A stretch of 64,000 nucleotides of DNA from Oceanobacillus polygoni (GCF_008304605.1 NZ_PIJY01000010.1:62001-126000), one strand, 5' to 3'; counted from the stretch's first letter, positions 47,168 through 55,995 are shown. Notes: generated by a model from the letters alone, not told the origin. Program-made: numbers and translations.

Positions 47168-48364
47168 TCACTCCTCATTCAATTTTTGTAATGCATCGAT
47201 CGCTAGTTGGGCAAGTAGTTTTGTTCCATTCGGTAATGCACGTTCATTCAATTTAAAATTCGCGTCATGCAGGGGTGCCTGATTGTCTTTATCCTCTATC
47301 TGAGTTCCGAGCCAAATGAATGCTCCAGGATATTTTTGTAGAAACCTTCCGAAATCTTCGCCTGCTAAAGCCGGCTGCTGAGCAGGGGTTGCTTCTTCTC
47401 CTAGAACCTTTTGTACGGAGTTCCTGGCAAGCTGCGCCCATTTCGGTGTATTAATTGTTGCTGGATAACCTTCCACATATTCAATCTGTGCTTTAACACC
47501 AAAAGCTGCTGCAATTTGATTCGTAATTTGGAAGAAACGCTCTTTCAACTTCTCCCTGATTTCAGCATCATATGTACGAATCGACCCTTGTATAGTTACT
47601 TCACGCGGAATAATATTCGGTACACTGCCAGCTTCTAGCATACTAATCGTAACGACGGAAGCTTCCATTGGATCTAGATTTCTACTGACAATCGTCTGCA
47701 AGGCTGTAATCAAATGCCCCGTTGCTATAACAGCATCATTTGTTTGGTGTGGCATACTGGCATGACCGCCTTTACCTTCTAACACGACCTTAAAACGATC
47801 CGATGCTCCCATTACTTCCCGATCATGGACTCCGACAGTACCTGCTGGCATGGATGGCCATACATGCTGACCGAAAATAACATCCGGCGTGTATGTATCA
47901 AACACACCGTCATCCATCATGACTTGAGCTCCACCTACAGGTGATGCTTCTTCAGCTGGTTGAAAAACAAGTAATATCGTCCCGTGAAGTTCTTCTTGCA
48001 TTTGTTGCAAAATACATCCTGCACCAAGTAGCATAGCTGTATGGGCATCATGACCACAGGCATGCATCACATTCGGGTGCGTAGATGCGAAATCATGATT
48101 ATTTAATTCCTGAATTGGCAATGCATCAATGTCTGCACGTAATGCAACAGTTTTACCCGGCTTTTTACCTTTTATAATCCCTAATACTCCATGCGTTGCA
48201 TAACCAGTTTCAAAAGATATCCCATATTCTGTTAATTTTTCTTGAATATAATGGGAAGTCTCTTTTTCCTGATTACTAAGCTCTGGATATTGGTGCAGAT
48301 GCCGTCTATTAGCAATTACTTCCTCTTCTATTTGATTCATTATTGCTTCTATTTTGTGTTGCAT
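47168..48364 (-). CDS. M20D amidohydrolase (N-acyl-amino-acid/hippurate hydrolase type)
   Basis: A 398-residue zinc hydrolase: VALRADIDALPIQE, MHACGHDAHTAMLLGAG, VFQPAEEASPVGGAQVM, HVWPSMPAGTVGV and the C-terminal AGEDFGRFL and LHDANFKLNE motifs. This is the YtnL/HipO/AmhX-type subfamily that cleaves N-acylated amino acids. Start ATG at 48364 follows GGAGG by seven bases. First gene of the cluster; its product may be a partner of AbgA or act on related amides. Confidence 0.88.
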   Translation of the reverse strand: MQHKIEAIMNQIEEEVIANRRHLHQYPELSNQEKETSHYIQEKLTEYGISFETGYATHGVLGIIKGKKPGKTVALRADIDALPIQELNNHDFASTHPNVMHACGHDAHTAMLLGAGCILQQMQEELHGTILLVFQPAEEASPVGGAQVMMDDGVFDTYTPDVIFGQHVWPSMPAGTVGVHDREVMGASDRFKVVLEGKGGHASMPHQTNDAVIATGHLITALQTIVSRNLDPMEASVVTISMLEAGSVPNIIPREVTIQGSIRTYDAEIREKLKERFFQITNQIAAAFGVKAQIEYVEGYPATINTPKWAQLARNSVQKVLGEEATPAQQPALAGEDFGRFLQKYPGAFIWLGTQIEDKDNQAPLHDANFKLNERALPNGTKLLAQLAIDALQKLNEE

Positions 48365-48612
48365 ATAAAAACCTCCAAAATACTGCTCCATTTACGGAAA
48401 AATACCTTAAATAGTCCGATAAAAGGATTATACAGATTTTTTTCTTTCTTGTATATATTTTTTTGTAAGTTAACAATTTATTTTGTGAATACCGTATTTT
48501 CCATAACTTATAATTAAGAGCGATGTAGCAATGATTATCGCTGCGAATACCGGTTTCTCAAATTGCTCGCTCCATTTACTAATACAGTTTTTTCGACTTG
48601 CTCAATCACCAT

Positions 48613-48650
48613 AAAAAAAGACTCTCTGCCATCCCTGGCCAGAAAGTCTT
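48613..48650 (-). terminator. topB terminator
   Basis: Minus strand AAGACTTTCTGGCCA/TGGCAGAGAGTCTT hairpin then a T7 run, right after the topB stop. Confidence 0.85.
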
Positions 48651-48655
48651 CCCTA

Positions 48656-50827
48656 TTATTTCTTCAGCTTCGCCAATGCATCAGCGAGTGCATTATTTTT
48701 AAATCCCTCATCCTGCTTCTTCAAATATTTGTTCACGTCTTTTTTCGATACGTTACGCTTCTTCTCTTCCTGTTTTCGCTTATTAAATGTGGAGAGTTTT
48801 TCTCTGTGACCACATTTGCACATAAACATTTGCCCTTCTCCTTCACCACGGAGCTCCAGTCGTTTATGGCAATTTGGACAGCGGGCATTCGTTTGTTTGG
48901 CAATATTTTTCTTATGCCCACAAGAGCGATCTTGACAGACGAGCTTGCGTCCATGCTTATTCTTTATTTCCAGCATGAGCTTTCCACAACTTGGACATTT
49001 CGTTCCCGTCATATTATCATGCTTGAATGTATCTCCACTGTTCTTAATCTCCTGAACCGCTTCTCTTGTATAGGTTTTAATTTCGGAAATAAATTTCCCT
49101 TTCGCAAGCTTACCTTCTGCAATTAAAGCAAGCTTCTGTTCCCATTCTGCAGTTAAGGCCGGAGAGCGTAAATCCTCTGGTACAAGATCAAGTAACTGAC
49201 GACCTGTTGGAGTTAAATAAATATATTTCCCTTTTAGTTCCATATACATATTGTTAAATAACTTTTCAATAATATCTGCTCGTGTCGCTACCGTCCCAAT
49301 ACCACCTGTTTGATTGATTGTTTTTGCCAAATGCTTTTCATCGGAACTCATGTAACGCACAGGATTTTCCATCGCCTGTAACAATGCCCCTTCTGTAAAA
49401 CGTTCTGGTGGCTTTGTTTCTCCCTCTGTACGTGAAATACGAATATTCGTTAGGTTATCTCCTTTTTGAATAACCGGTAAGCGTTGATCATCTTGATGAT
49501 CATCGTCATCCCTGCGATTATTGTAAATTTCCTTCCAGCCTAGTTTTTTAATTACTTTTCCTTTAGCGATGAAGCGCTCTGCACCAATTTCAGCCATAAC
49601 TGTTGTTTGCTCAAATTCATAGGCATCTGAAAGCACGGCAAGAAAACGTTTCACCACAAGGTCATAAATTTTAAGTTCCTTATCATCTAAATCCGCTAAC
49701 AGAACCGGCTGTTCCGTTGGAATAATCGCATGGTGATCCGATACCTTCGCATTATCGACAACTGCCTTGGATAGTTTCAAATCCTTCTTTAAAATTTTCG
49801 CAGCTGATTTTGCATATTCATCGACTCCACATGCTTTTACTCGATCCTTTAATGTAGGAACAATATCTGTAGAGATAACACGTGAATCCGTTCGTGGATA
49901 GGTCAAAACCTTATGCTGTTCATAAAGCTTTTGCATAATCGACAATGTCTGTTTTCCAGAAAAATTGAAGATTCGGTTTGCATCTCGCTGTAATTCCGTT
50001 AAGTCATAAAGCTGTGGTGCAAACTTCTTTTTATGCTGTTTATCAACTTGAACAACAGTTGCATGCTTATTTTTCAATTGACTTAGCAAATGGTCAGCTT
50101 TATCTTCGGAAAAAATACGCGAATTATTTTTTTCATCCTGCCAGATCAGCTTAAATCCTTTATCTGTTTTTGCTTCGATACCGTAAAATTTCCTAGGCTT
50201 AAATTCCTTGATTTCCTGCTCTCTTGCAGCGATCATCGCAAGTGTTGGTGTTTGCACACGACCACTGGACAACTGCGCATTATGCTTTGTTGTTAATGCG
50301 CGTGTTGCATTCAGACCGACATACCAGTCGGCTTCTGACCTAGCAACCGCCGATTCATACAAATGCATGTACTTTGCGCCAGGTTTTAGGTTCTTAAAAC
50401 CATCACGGATCGCTTTATCGGTAACAGAAGAAATCCATAAACGTTTCACTGGTTTTTTTATCCGTGCTTTTTCCAAGATCCAGCGAGCAACCAGCTCCCC
50501 TTCACGACCAGCATCAGTTGCAATCACAACTTCACTAACATCCTTACGATTCAGCTGGGTTTTCACCGCTTGAAATTGTTTACCAGTCTTTTTAATAACG
50601 ACAAGCCGTAAATCTGGCGGGAGCATTGGCAAATCTTCCATTCGCCATGTTTTATATTTATCATTATAGGTTTCTGGATCGGCTAACGTAACAAGATGGC
50701 CGAGCGCCCACGTTACAATATATTTAGAACCTTCCAGATAGCCATTTCCCTTTTTCGAGCACCCAAGCACCCTTGCAATGTCACGACCAACAGACGGCTT
50801 TTCTGCTAATACAACTATTTTACTCAT
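48656..50827 (-). CDS. topB: DNA topoisomerase III
   Basis: A 723-residue type IA topoisomerase that decatenates DNA and resolves recombination intermediates. TOPRIM domain at the N-terminus (VLAEKPSVGRDIARVLG, TDAGREGELVARW), active-site Tyr in VLTYPRTDSRVI (~310), and C-terminal CxxC zinc ribbons CPSCGKL and CPNCHKR followed by a basic tail (KRKQEEKKRNVSKKDV). Length matches B. subtilis TopB (727). ATG 50827 is used, not the TTG before it. Monocistronic. Confidence 0.95.
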   Translation of the reverse strand: MSKIVVLAEKPSVGRDIARVLGCSKKGNGYLEGSKYIVTWALGHLVTLADPETYNDKYKTWRMEDLPMLPPDLRLVVIKKTGKQFQAVKTQLNRKDVSEVVIATDAGREGELVARWILEKARIKKPVKRLWISSVTDKAIRDGFKNLKPGAKYMHLYESAVARSEADWYVGLNATRALTTKHNAQLSSGRVQTPTLAMIAAREQEIKEFKPRKFYGIEAKTDKGFKLIWQDEKNNSRIFSEDKADHLLSQLKNKHATVVQVDKQHKKKFAPQLYDLTELQRDANRIFNFSGKQTLSIMQKLYEQHKVLTYPRTDSRVISTDIVPTLKDRVKACGVDEYAKSAAKILKKDLKLSKAVVDNAKVSDHHAIIPTEQPVLLADLDDKELKIYDLVVKRFLAVLSDAYEFEQTTVMAEIGAERFIAKGKVIKKLGWKEIYNNRRDDDDHQDDQRLPVIQKGDNLTNIRISRTEGETKPPERFTEGALLQAMENPVRYMSSDEKHLAKTINQTGGIGTVATRADIIEKLFNNMYMELKGKYIYLTPTGRQLLDLVPEDLRSPALTAEWEQKLALIAEGKLAKGKFISEIKTYTREAVQEIKNSGDTFKHDNMTGTKCPSCGKLMLEIKNKHGRKLVCQDRSCGHKKNIAKQTNARCPNCHKRLELRGEGEGQMFMCKCGHREKLSTFNKRKQEEKKRNVSKKDVNKYLKKQDEGFKNNALADALAKLKK

Positions 50828-51111
50828 CAAAAAAATCCTCTCTATAATCCGCTTCCTAAAACTAACCTTTCCAAAGACACTAAACGGATGGTTAGGACGT
50901 ACTTATGCAAATACGTAACCTACACCGTTTCCTATCCAGGAAGTGGTATTCACTTTATCCTTATATCCTCCATCTTCTTAATGATAATGAAGGGAAACAT
51001 CTACTGCTACTTTATCATAAATTAGGTGTTTCGTGCAGGCTAACTACCGCAAGCACAACGTAACCATCCTTTCCATACTATAATCTAGAACCTTGTAAAG
51101 GATATGGTTAG

Positions 51112-51735
51112 ATGCTTTATTATACTGGATTACTCTTATTAGTTACAGCAGTTAGTTTAGATGGGTTCGGAGTTGGAATCACTTATGGACTGCGAAAAAT
51201 TAAAGTACCTGTTATTGCATTAGGCATCATCATGCTCTGTTCAGGTATTATTGTTTATACATCTATGTTGGTCGGTGATTTGCTAAGCTTTTTTATCTCG
51301 AAGGAAATAGCTAAAGTACTCGGAGGAATCATTTTAATTGCGATCGGTTTATTTTCATTTGTTAATGTTATCCGGGCCAAATTAGTAAATGCTCCTTCTA
51401 CTAGTAAGGCTTACACAACAAAAATAGAAGATATTAAAACCGTAATGACGACACCCGATAAAGCAGATTTAGATCATTCTGGTTCGATTTCAGCTGGTGA
51501 GGCTTTTCTACTCGGATTAGCATTAGCACTTGATGCATTCGGTGCTGGAATTGGTGCTTCGATGCTTGGTTATTCGCCTTTACTGACTGCCGTTCTTACA
51601 GCTTGTATGAGTGGATTCTTTTTATTTTTCGGTATGAAGCTAGGAATATTATTAGCGCAGCAAGAGAAATTGCAGCGCCTAACTTTTCTGCCACCAATGA
51701 TTTTAATCGCAATTGGGATTTTTAATATCTTTTAG
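51112..51735 (+). CDS. ytaF: Sporulation membrane protein YtaF (MntP-like fold)
   Basis: A 207-residue membrane protein with two three-helix repeats (SLDGFGVGITYGL; ALDAFGAGIGASML), the same arrangement as the MntP manganese exporter. The cytoplasmic loop holds DLDHSGSISAGEA, which fits an EF-hand calcium loop (D-x-D-x-S-G-x-I-S-x-x-E). YtaF of B. subtilis is linked to sporulation; its exact role is not known. AAAGGA precedes the ATG. Confidence 0.87.
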   Translation: MLYYTGLLLLVTAVSLDGFGVGITYGLRKIKVPVIALGIIMLCSGIIVYTSMLVGDLLSFFISKEIAKVLGGIILIAIGLFSFVNVIRAKLVNAPSTSKAYTTKIEDIKTVMTTPDKADLDHSGSISAGEAFLLGLALALDAFGAGIGASMLGYSPLLTAVLTACMSGFFLFFGMKLGILLAQQEKLQRLTFLPPMILIAIGIFNIF

Positions 51736-51775
51736 CTTACCGTAGTTGTTTAAAAGGTTTGGTGAACGTAAGGTT

Positions 51776-51813
51776 AAAAACAGGATCAGGCTATTATCGC
51801 CTGGTCCTGTTTG
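51776..51813. terminator. Bidirectional terminator
   Basis: AACAGGatCAGGC/GCCTGgtCCTGTT stem between convergent ytaF and the SDR gene. Confidence 0.85.
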
Positions 51814-51821
51814 AATTTTCT

Positions 51822-52613
51822 TTATAACGCCTTTACCTGACCACCATCAATGATTAGAGATTGTCCAGTGATGTATGTATTTGAACCAGACGCTAAGAAT
51901 ACTACTGCCTTCGCAAACTCCTCTGGCTGACCGAATCGTTTCATTGGAATCTGCTTTTCTGTTTCCTCTATAATATTTTCAACCGTAACCTGTCTTTTCT
52001 CTGCTTTCACCTTGTATAACTCATTAAGTCGATCCGTTTCAATTGTTCCAGGACCAACTGTATTGACTAAAATATTATCAGCACTCAATTCCTGTGCCAA
52101 TGTTTTAGCAAGTCCAACGATACCAGGACGCATCGTATTCGAGAGCACCAATTGATCCAAGCTTTGTTTAATCGAGGATGATGCAAGATTTACAATATGA
52201 CCTCGGTTCTGTTTTTGCATGAATGGAACAACCGCTCTTATCGTACGGACAAAGCTAAGCAGATTTAATTCAAATGCGTGATACCAATCATCATCCGACA
52301 TATCCATAAACGAACCTGCCGGGGGGCCTCCTGCGTTATTAATGAGTACATCAATTGTACCATTCCAGGCCAATGCTTTTTCAACGAGCCGATCAATCGC
52401 TTCAGGATTCTTCATATCACAAATAGCATAATCAACCTGTGTATTTCCAGTTTCCTGTTTGATTTCTTGGACTGCAAGATCCAATGCTTCTTCATCCCTG
52501 CTACTCAATAAAACATGAGCACCTTCCTTTGCAAACTCCTTTGCAATTGCCTTTCCAAGCCCTTTGCTTGCTGCTGTTACGATAACTGATTTGCCTTTTA
52601 GCTCCAACTCCAT
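51822..52613 (-). CDS. SDR-fold protein without the catalytic Tyr/Lys pair
   Basis: A 263-residue Rossmann-fold protein. Cofactor loop TAASKGLGKAIAKEF and NNAGGPPAGSF are intact, and the C-terminus ends in LIIDGGQVKAL like classical SDRs. After the Ser-rich NLASSSIKQ, where YxxxK is expected, the sequence is LSNTMRPGIVGLA: neither Tyr nor Lys is present. A subgroup of putative 3-oxoacyl-ACP reductase-like proteins (YvrD-like) has the same pattern, with an Asn/Arg in its place, so this is probably a family property and not a recent mutation. GGAGG eight bases before ATG 52613. Confidence 0.8.
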   Translation of the reverse strand: MELELKGKSVIVTAASKGLGKAIAKEFAKEGAHVLLSSRDEEALDLAVQEIKQETGNTQVDYAICDMKNPEAIDRLVEKALAWNGTIDVLINNAGGPPAGSFMDMSDDDWYHAFELNLLSFVRTIRAVVPFMQKQNRGHIVNLASSSIKQSLDQLVLSNTMRPGIVGLAKTLAQELSADNILVNTVGPGTIETDRLNELYKVKAEKRQVTVENIIEETEKQIPMKRFGQPEEFAKAVVFLASGSNTYITGQSLIIDGGQVKAL

Positions 52614-52705
52614 CACGAATGCCTCCTTTTATTCTTTTTTCAATTATAGCAAAAATCAAATGAAACCCTCTATAAACTTAACCTTTTCTAACGTATTCAA
52701 CATAA

Positions 52706-52943
52706 AAAGAGGCCGGGACACAAGTGTTTTTATAAATATAAAACCGAACATGATTATTGCAAATAACTCGCTCCGGAAATATACTTCGCGCATCCTAAGG
52801 CGGCTGGTGAGCCCCTTGTGCTATCGCACTACGGTGTCTCACGTATGCCTTTCCTCCCGCAGGAGTCTACGTATATTTCCTACGCTAAGTTTGTGCATCG
52901 TTCGTCTTTAACATTAAACACTTTCGTTATGTCCCAGCCTCTT
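52706..52943. repeat. Inverted-repeat-bounded intergenic element (MITE-like)
   Basis: Ends AAGAGGCCGGGACA and TGTCCCAGCCTCTT are inverted (13 of 14 paired). Inside, GGAAATATAC (near 52774) pairs with GTATATTTCC (near 52871), and a G+C-rich middle (GGCGGCTGGTGAGCCCC...) follows. No ORF. Terminal AGAGGCTGGGACA-type repeats are common in Bacillales intergenic DNA. Confidence 0.7.
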
Positions 52944-52963
52944 GTCTCGTATTATTATTCCTA

Positions 52964-53032
52964 TTAAAGTAATGAAATAATAAACCCGATTACTACTATT
53001 GCTCCGATTATCATTAGTATTGTTCTAATCAT
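52964..53032 (-). CDS. 22-residue hydrophobic membrane miniprotein (candidate)
   Basis: ATG at 53032 preceded by AAAGGAG with seven-base spacing; product MIRTILMIIGAIVVIGFII plus three residues, a single membrane helix with Arg near the start. TAA at 52964. Good ribosome site and clean hydrophobic profile support it, but length gives no statistical weight. Confidence 0.4.
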   Translation of the reverse strand: MIRTILMIIGAIVVIGFIISLL

Positions 53033-53106
53033 GTTATTCTCCTTTTTCTGGAATGTTTGAGTTTAATAACAAGCTTCCCCATATAACTCCAGACAAAACA
53101 TAAAGA

Positions 53107-54003
53107 TTAAACAATAATATTTAACAAAATACTAAGCGTAACAATACTAACTAATGTTGCAATAAATGTAATACTTGAAACAAGTTCTGGCTCCGTATCA
53201 AACTCTATGGCATACATGGTTGTTGTAGCAGCCGTTGGCATTGCTGAAATGATAATAATAACAGAAGCAATTACTGGATCTACATCAAGAATAGAAACAA
53301 AAATTATCCCAATGATTGGTGCAGCAATCATTTTCAATGTTACAGCAGAAATAACTACCTGCCAATTGAGTTTCAGCGCTGTTATTGACGCAAGCTGCAT
53401 ACCAAGCATAATCATCATTACGGGAATAGCTGAATTCCCTACCATTTCTAATGTTGAATGAACCGAATCAGGTATTTGAATAGAAAAAAACTGAAAAATA
53501 AACGCTAAAATCGCCGCATAGGTGGTAGGCATTTTTAATACATTTTCAAAAGCACGCCGGAAACCACTCTTGCTTCGTGAAGCATAATAAACGCCAAAAA
53601 AGTTATTTTGTAATGCTTGGACAACCATGATGAAAATAGCATAAGGTAATGCAGCATTACCTACCGTATACAGCACAACTGGCAAGCCGTAATTACCGGA
53701 ATTCATAAACCCTGATGCTAGAATCGAAGCACTTTCTGTATTGGGATCCCATTTGAAGATTTTGGCTAATAGCTTATTGATGCCTACCATAATATAGAAT
53801 AATACGAGCATATAAATAACAATTACCATATAGCCACTATTAAACTCTGTATCATATAAGGTTACAAAGATAAGAGCGGGTGACAATATGTAAAGCGAAA
53901 TAGCTGATACCGACCTTACATCTAAAATACGAATTCGTTGCAGTATAAAGCCTGAAGCAAATACTGCCATAATCGGTACAATGATATTCAGAAATAAACT
54001 CAT
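53107..54003 (-). CDS. AEC-family permease (auxin-efflux-carrier fold)
   Basis: A 298-residue membrane protein with ten helices in two five-helix halves. AEC hallmarks include the N-terminal FLNIIVPIMAVFASGFIL, GFMNSGNYGLPVVLYTVG and a late SAMPTAATTTMYAIEF. Members export malonate, malate or other anions; substrate unknown. ATG 54003 (MSLFLN) with GGAG nine bases upstream is preferred over the 54036 extension. Confidence 0.85.
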   Translation of the reverse strand: MSLFLNIIVPIMAVFASGFILQRIRILDVRSVSAISLYILSPALIFVTLYDTEFNSGYMVIVIYMLVLFYIMVGINKLLAKIFKWDPNTESASILASGFMNSGNYGLPVVLYTVGNAALPYAIFIMVVQALQNNFFGVYYASRSKSGFRRAFENVLKMPTTYAAILAFIFQFFSIQIPDSVHSTLEMVGNSAIPVMMIMLGMQLASITALKLNWQVVISAVTLKMIAAPIIGIIFVSILDVDPVIASVIIIISAMPTAATTTMYAIEFDTEPELVSSITFIATLVSIVTLSILLNIIV

Positions 54004-54171
54004 GCATGACATCTCCATTTTATTAGAACTATTCACTAGTTTATCACAATTTTTAGCACTTCTAGAAAGAAAGACTATTTATCTTATTTTCTAGCATTTA
54101 AAATTTCATCATGTCTCTCCTTTTTGTCGTAAGCTCCCTTTCCTCTCGTTCAGATGCAAAGAATTTTGGGT

Positions 54172-54205
54172 TTGACAGAAGTTATCACGCATGGTATGAT
54201 AACTT
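54172..54205 (+). promoter_or_regulatory. Strong SigA promoter with overlapping operator
   Basis: TTGACA (54172-54177), 17-base spacer, TATGAT (54195-54200). A perfect 9-bp dyad, AAGTTATCA-N9-TGATAACTT, covers spacer and -10, so a repressor likely controls it. It points towards cvfB 480 bases downstream. Confidence 0.7.
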
Positions 54206-54224
54206 ATCTAGTAACAAATAAGTA

Positions 54225-54450
54225 ATTCTGGCATTCTACAATGTTTTTGAAGATGCTTATTCACACTGGCGCGACTTAGGGGTCGCAAGGACGTAGAGCA
54301 GGTAGGGCTACGTTGCTTAAGTTAGAGGACATCCAGTGGAACACGTACCGCGGTTAAGTGAAATTCTTGGCAGATAGAAAAGAATAAAATGCTGCTATCT
54401 GTATATTGCAATGAATATATTTGCATAGAAGACTTGGTCAATACTAGGTT
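54225..54450 (+). ncRNA. Candidate structured leader RNA or ncRNA downstream of the promoter
   Basis: Stems: TTCaCACTGG (54257-54266) / CCAGTGGAA; GCGAC/GTCGC at about 54268-54286; ACGTAG/CTACGT at about 54290-54315; GGCAGATAG/CTATCTG at about 54371-54404. No ORF. It is either an RNA gene, the leader of cvfB, or an intergenic repeat transcribed by chance. The CCGCGG near 54347 recalls T-box but the element does not fit. Confidence 0.45.
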
Positions 54451-54590
54451 TTTGAACAATAACTTTATTGAATAAAACAAGTAATACACTTTCACACGCT
54501 ATCAAGTAAATAGCTGATGAACAAGAATTTCCCACCCGAAACAATCGGGATAATAAAATAAAATTAAACTTATGTGTTACTTTTAAATCA

Positions 54591-54626
54591 AAGGGGTACT
54601 CTTAATAATGAGGGTACTCCTTTTCC
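54591..54626 (+). terminator. Terminator-like hairpin before cvfB
   Basis: AAGGGGTACTC/GAGGGTACTCCTT stem followed by TTCC/TTTT-rich DNA, between the structured leader and cvfB. It could terminate a short RNA or act as an attenuator. Confidence 0.5.
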
Positions 54627-54688
54627 AATACATACTACGATTGCGCACATGTAGGACACTTTAGAAAAGAATGAAAGTAGGTAAATAT

Positions 54689-55543
54689 ATGAATACATTA
54701 CCAATAGGCACGGTACAAACAATGACTGTTTCCCGAAAGATTGACACAGGCTATGTATTAGAAAAAAATGGACAAGAGGCGCTTTTACATCATAATGAAG
54801 CCGATCATGCATACGATGAAGGAAGAGAAATTGATGTTTTTCTCTATAATGACAAAAAGGGAAACATTGCAGCTACAACGACATTGCCATCTGTTCAAAT
54901 GGATACCTATGATTGGGCTGAAGTAGTTGAAGTTATTCCTAAATTAGGAGCTTTTGTTAACATCGGAATCGCAAAGGAAATGCTTGTATCTGTTGACGAC
55001 CTCCCATTATTCGAAGCTGTTTGGCCGCATCCTGGTGATAAACTTTTTATCACTTTAGGTAGAGATCAAAAAGGACGTCTGCTTGCAGTACCGGCTACGG
55101 AAGGAATCATTGCAAGAGAAGTCGAATTAGCACCAGAAGAATTATACAATCAGCCAATAAGTGGAACGGTTTATCATACAAGTAAAGAAGGATCCGCTAT
55201 TATAACCGAAGATGACTATCGTGGATTCATTCATCATACAGAACGAAAAGAAGAGCCAAGGCTCGGTGAATTCGTTCATGGGCGTGTGATTGATGTGAAG
55301 GTAGATGGAACATTAAATGTTTCCCTTCGTCCATTAAAACAGGATAGTATCGGAGAAGATGCTACGAGCATCTTAGCACATTTGGAAGAAAATAATGGTG
55401 TTATTCCCTTTAACGATAAGAGTGATCCAGAAGATATCCGCGGAACCTTCCGTATCAGTAAAGCCGCTTTTAAACGAGCTTTAGGCAGACTTTTAAAAGA
55501 AGGAAAAGTAGAACAGCGTGATGGAATGACATACTTAAAATAA
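54689..55543 (+). CDS. cvfB: S1-domain RNA-binding protein CvfB/YitL
   Basis: A 284-residue RNA-binding protein with three S1-like beta barrels (residues ~4-60, ~65-135, ~140-215) and a C-terminal winged helix (~225-284, FRISKAAFKRALGRLLKEGKV). CvfB affects virulence gene expression in Staphylococcus. ATG at 54689 (MNTLPIG) matches family starts; an upstream ATG at 54671 lacks a better site. A strong SigA promoter lies ~480 bases upstream, with a terminator-like hairpin in between. Confidence 0.87.
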   Translation: MNTLPIGTVQTMTVSRKIDTGYVLEKNGQEALLHHNEADHAYDEGREIDVFLYNDKKGNIAATTTLPSVQMDTYDWAEVVEVIPKLGAFVNIGIAKEMLVSVDDLPLFEAVWPHPGDKLFITLGRDQKGRLLAVPATEGIIAREVELAPEELYNQPISGTVYHTSKEGSAIITEDDYRGFIHHTERKEEPRLGEFVHGRVIDVKVDGTLNVSLRPLKQDSIGEDATSILAHLEENNGVIPFNDKSDPEDIRGTFRISKAAFKRALGRLLKEGKVEQRDGMTYLK

Positions 55544-55579
55544 AAACACAGCATCTGTGAAAAGATGCTGTGTTTTTTT
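55543..55579. terminator. Bidirectional terminator
   Basis: AACACAGCATCT/AGATGCTGTGTT stem and T-run between convergent cvfB and the YesK-like gene. Confidence 0.9.
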
Positions 55580-55862
55580 AAGCTGTTACATTTTGGTACG
55601 CGTCAATAATCGATGTAATAACAAATCCGATTGCTGCTGAGAATAATGCTGCAATTCCCCAACCACCAAATCCTGCTCCTAGTATGTCTACTTTAGGAGC
55701 GATCGATGCTACTCCTAGTAGTAATAACCCAACAATGACTAAGAAGATATTTGGATAATAGCAAGACCTTGATTCTTTTGCGGTCATTTTAACAAGTATA
55801 ACGTTTGCAAGAAGTGTTACGATTGTTAAAATCGCCCCGATTGTAAAAACTGCCAAAATCAT
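55578..55862 (-). CDS. YesK-like small membrane protein
   Basis: A 94-residue protein with three hydrophobic helices: the first (MILAVFTIGAILTIVTLLA) followed by a basic patch, the second (VIVGLLLLGVAS), the third (IAALFSAAIGFVITSII). It resembles the YesK family of Bacillales, whose function is not known. ATG 55862 follows GGGGTG by six bases; the 55892 start does not. Stop lies next to the cvfB terminator. Confidence 0.6.
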   Translation of the reverse strand: MILAVFTIGAILTIVTLLANVILVKMTAKESRSCYYPNIFLVIVGLLLLGVASIAPKVDILGAGFGGWGIAALFSAAIGFVITSIIDAYQNVTA

Positions 55863-55995
55863 AACTTTCACCCCATAAATATAAAATGACATTATCTATA
55901 GTCTACAATTGAAAGAAATCAAAGTCAATTAGATTATCGCTTTTCCGATGGATTGCTTCAACTTTTTGGGAGCAATTCTTCTAGTTAAGTCACCC

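Noticed and set aside
48563-49126. 187-residue plus-strand frame over topB
   Set aside because: Antisense shadow of the topoisomerase C-terminus and its terminator; no family features.
54340-54355. T-box-like GTGGAACACGTACCGCGG
   Set aside because: The T-box core has no insertion between GGTGG and ACCGCG; no specifier stem or T-box terminator logic is visible, and cvfB is not a tRNA-linked gene.
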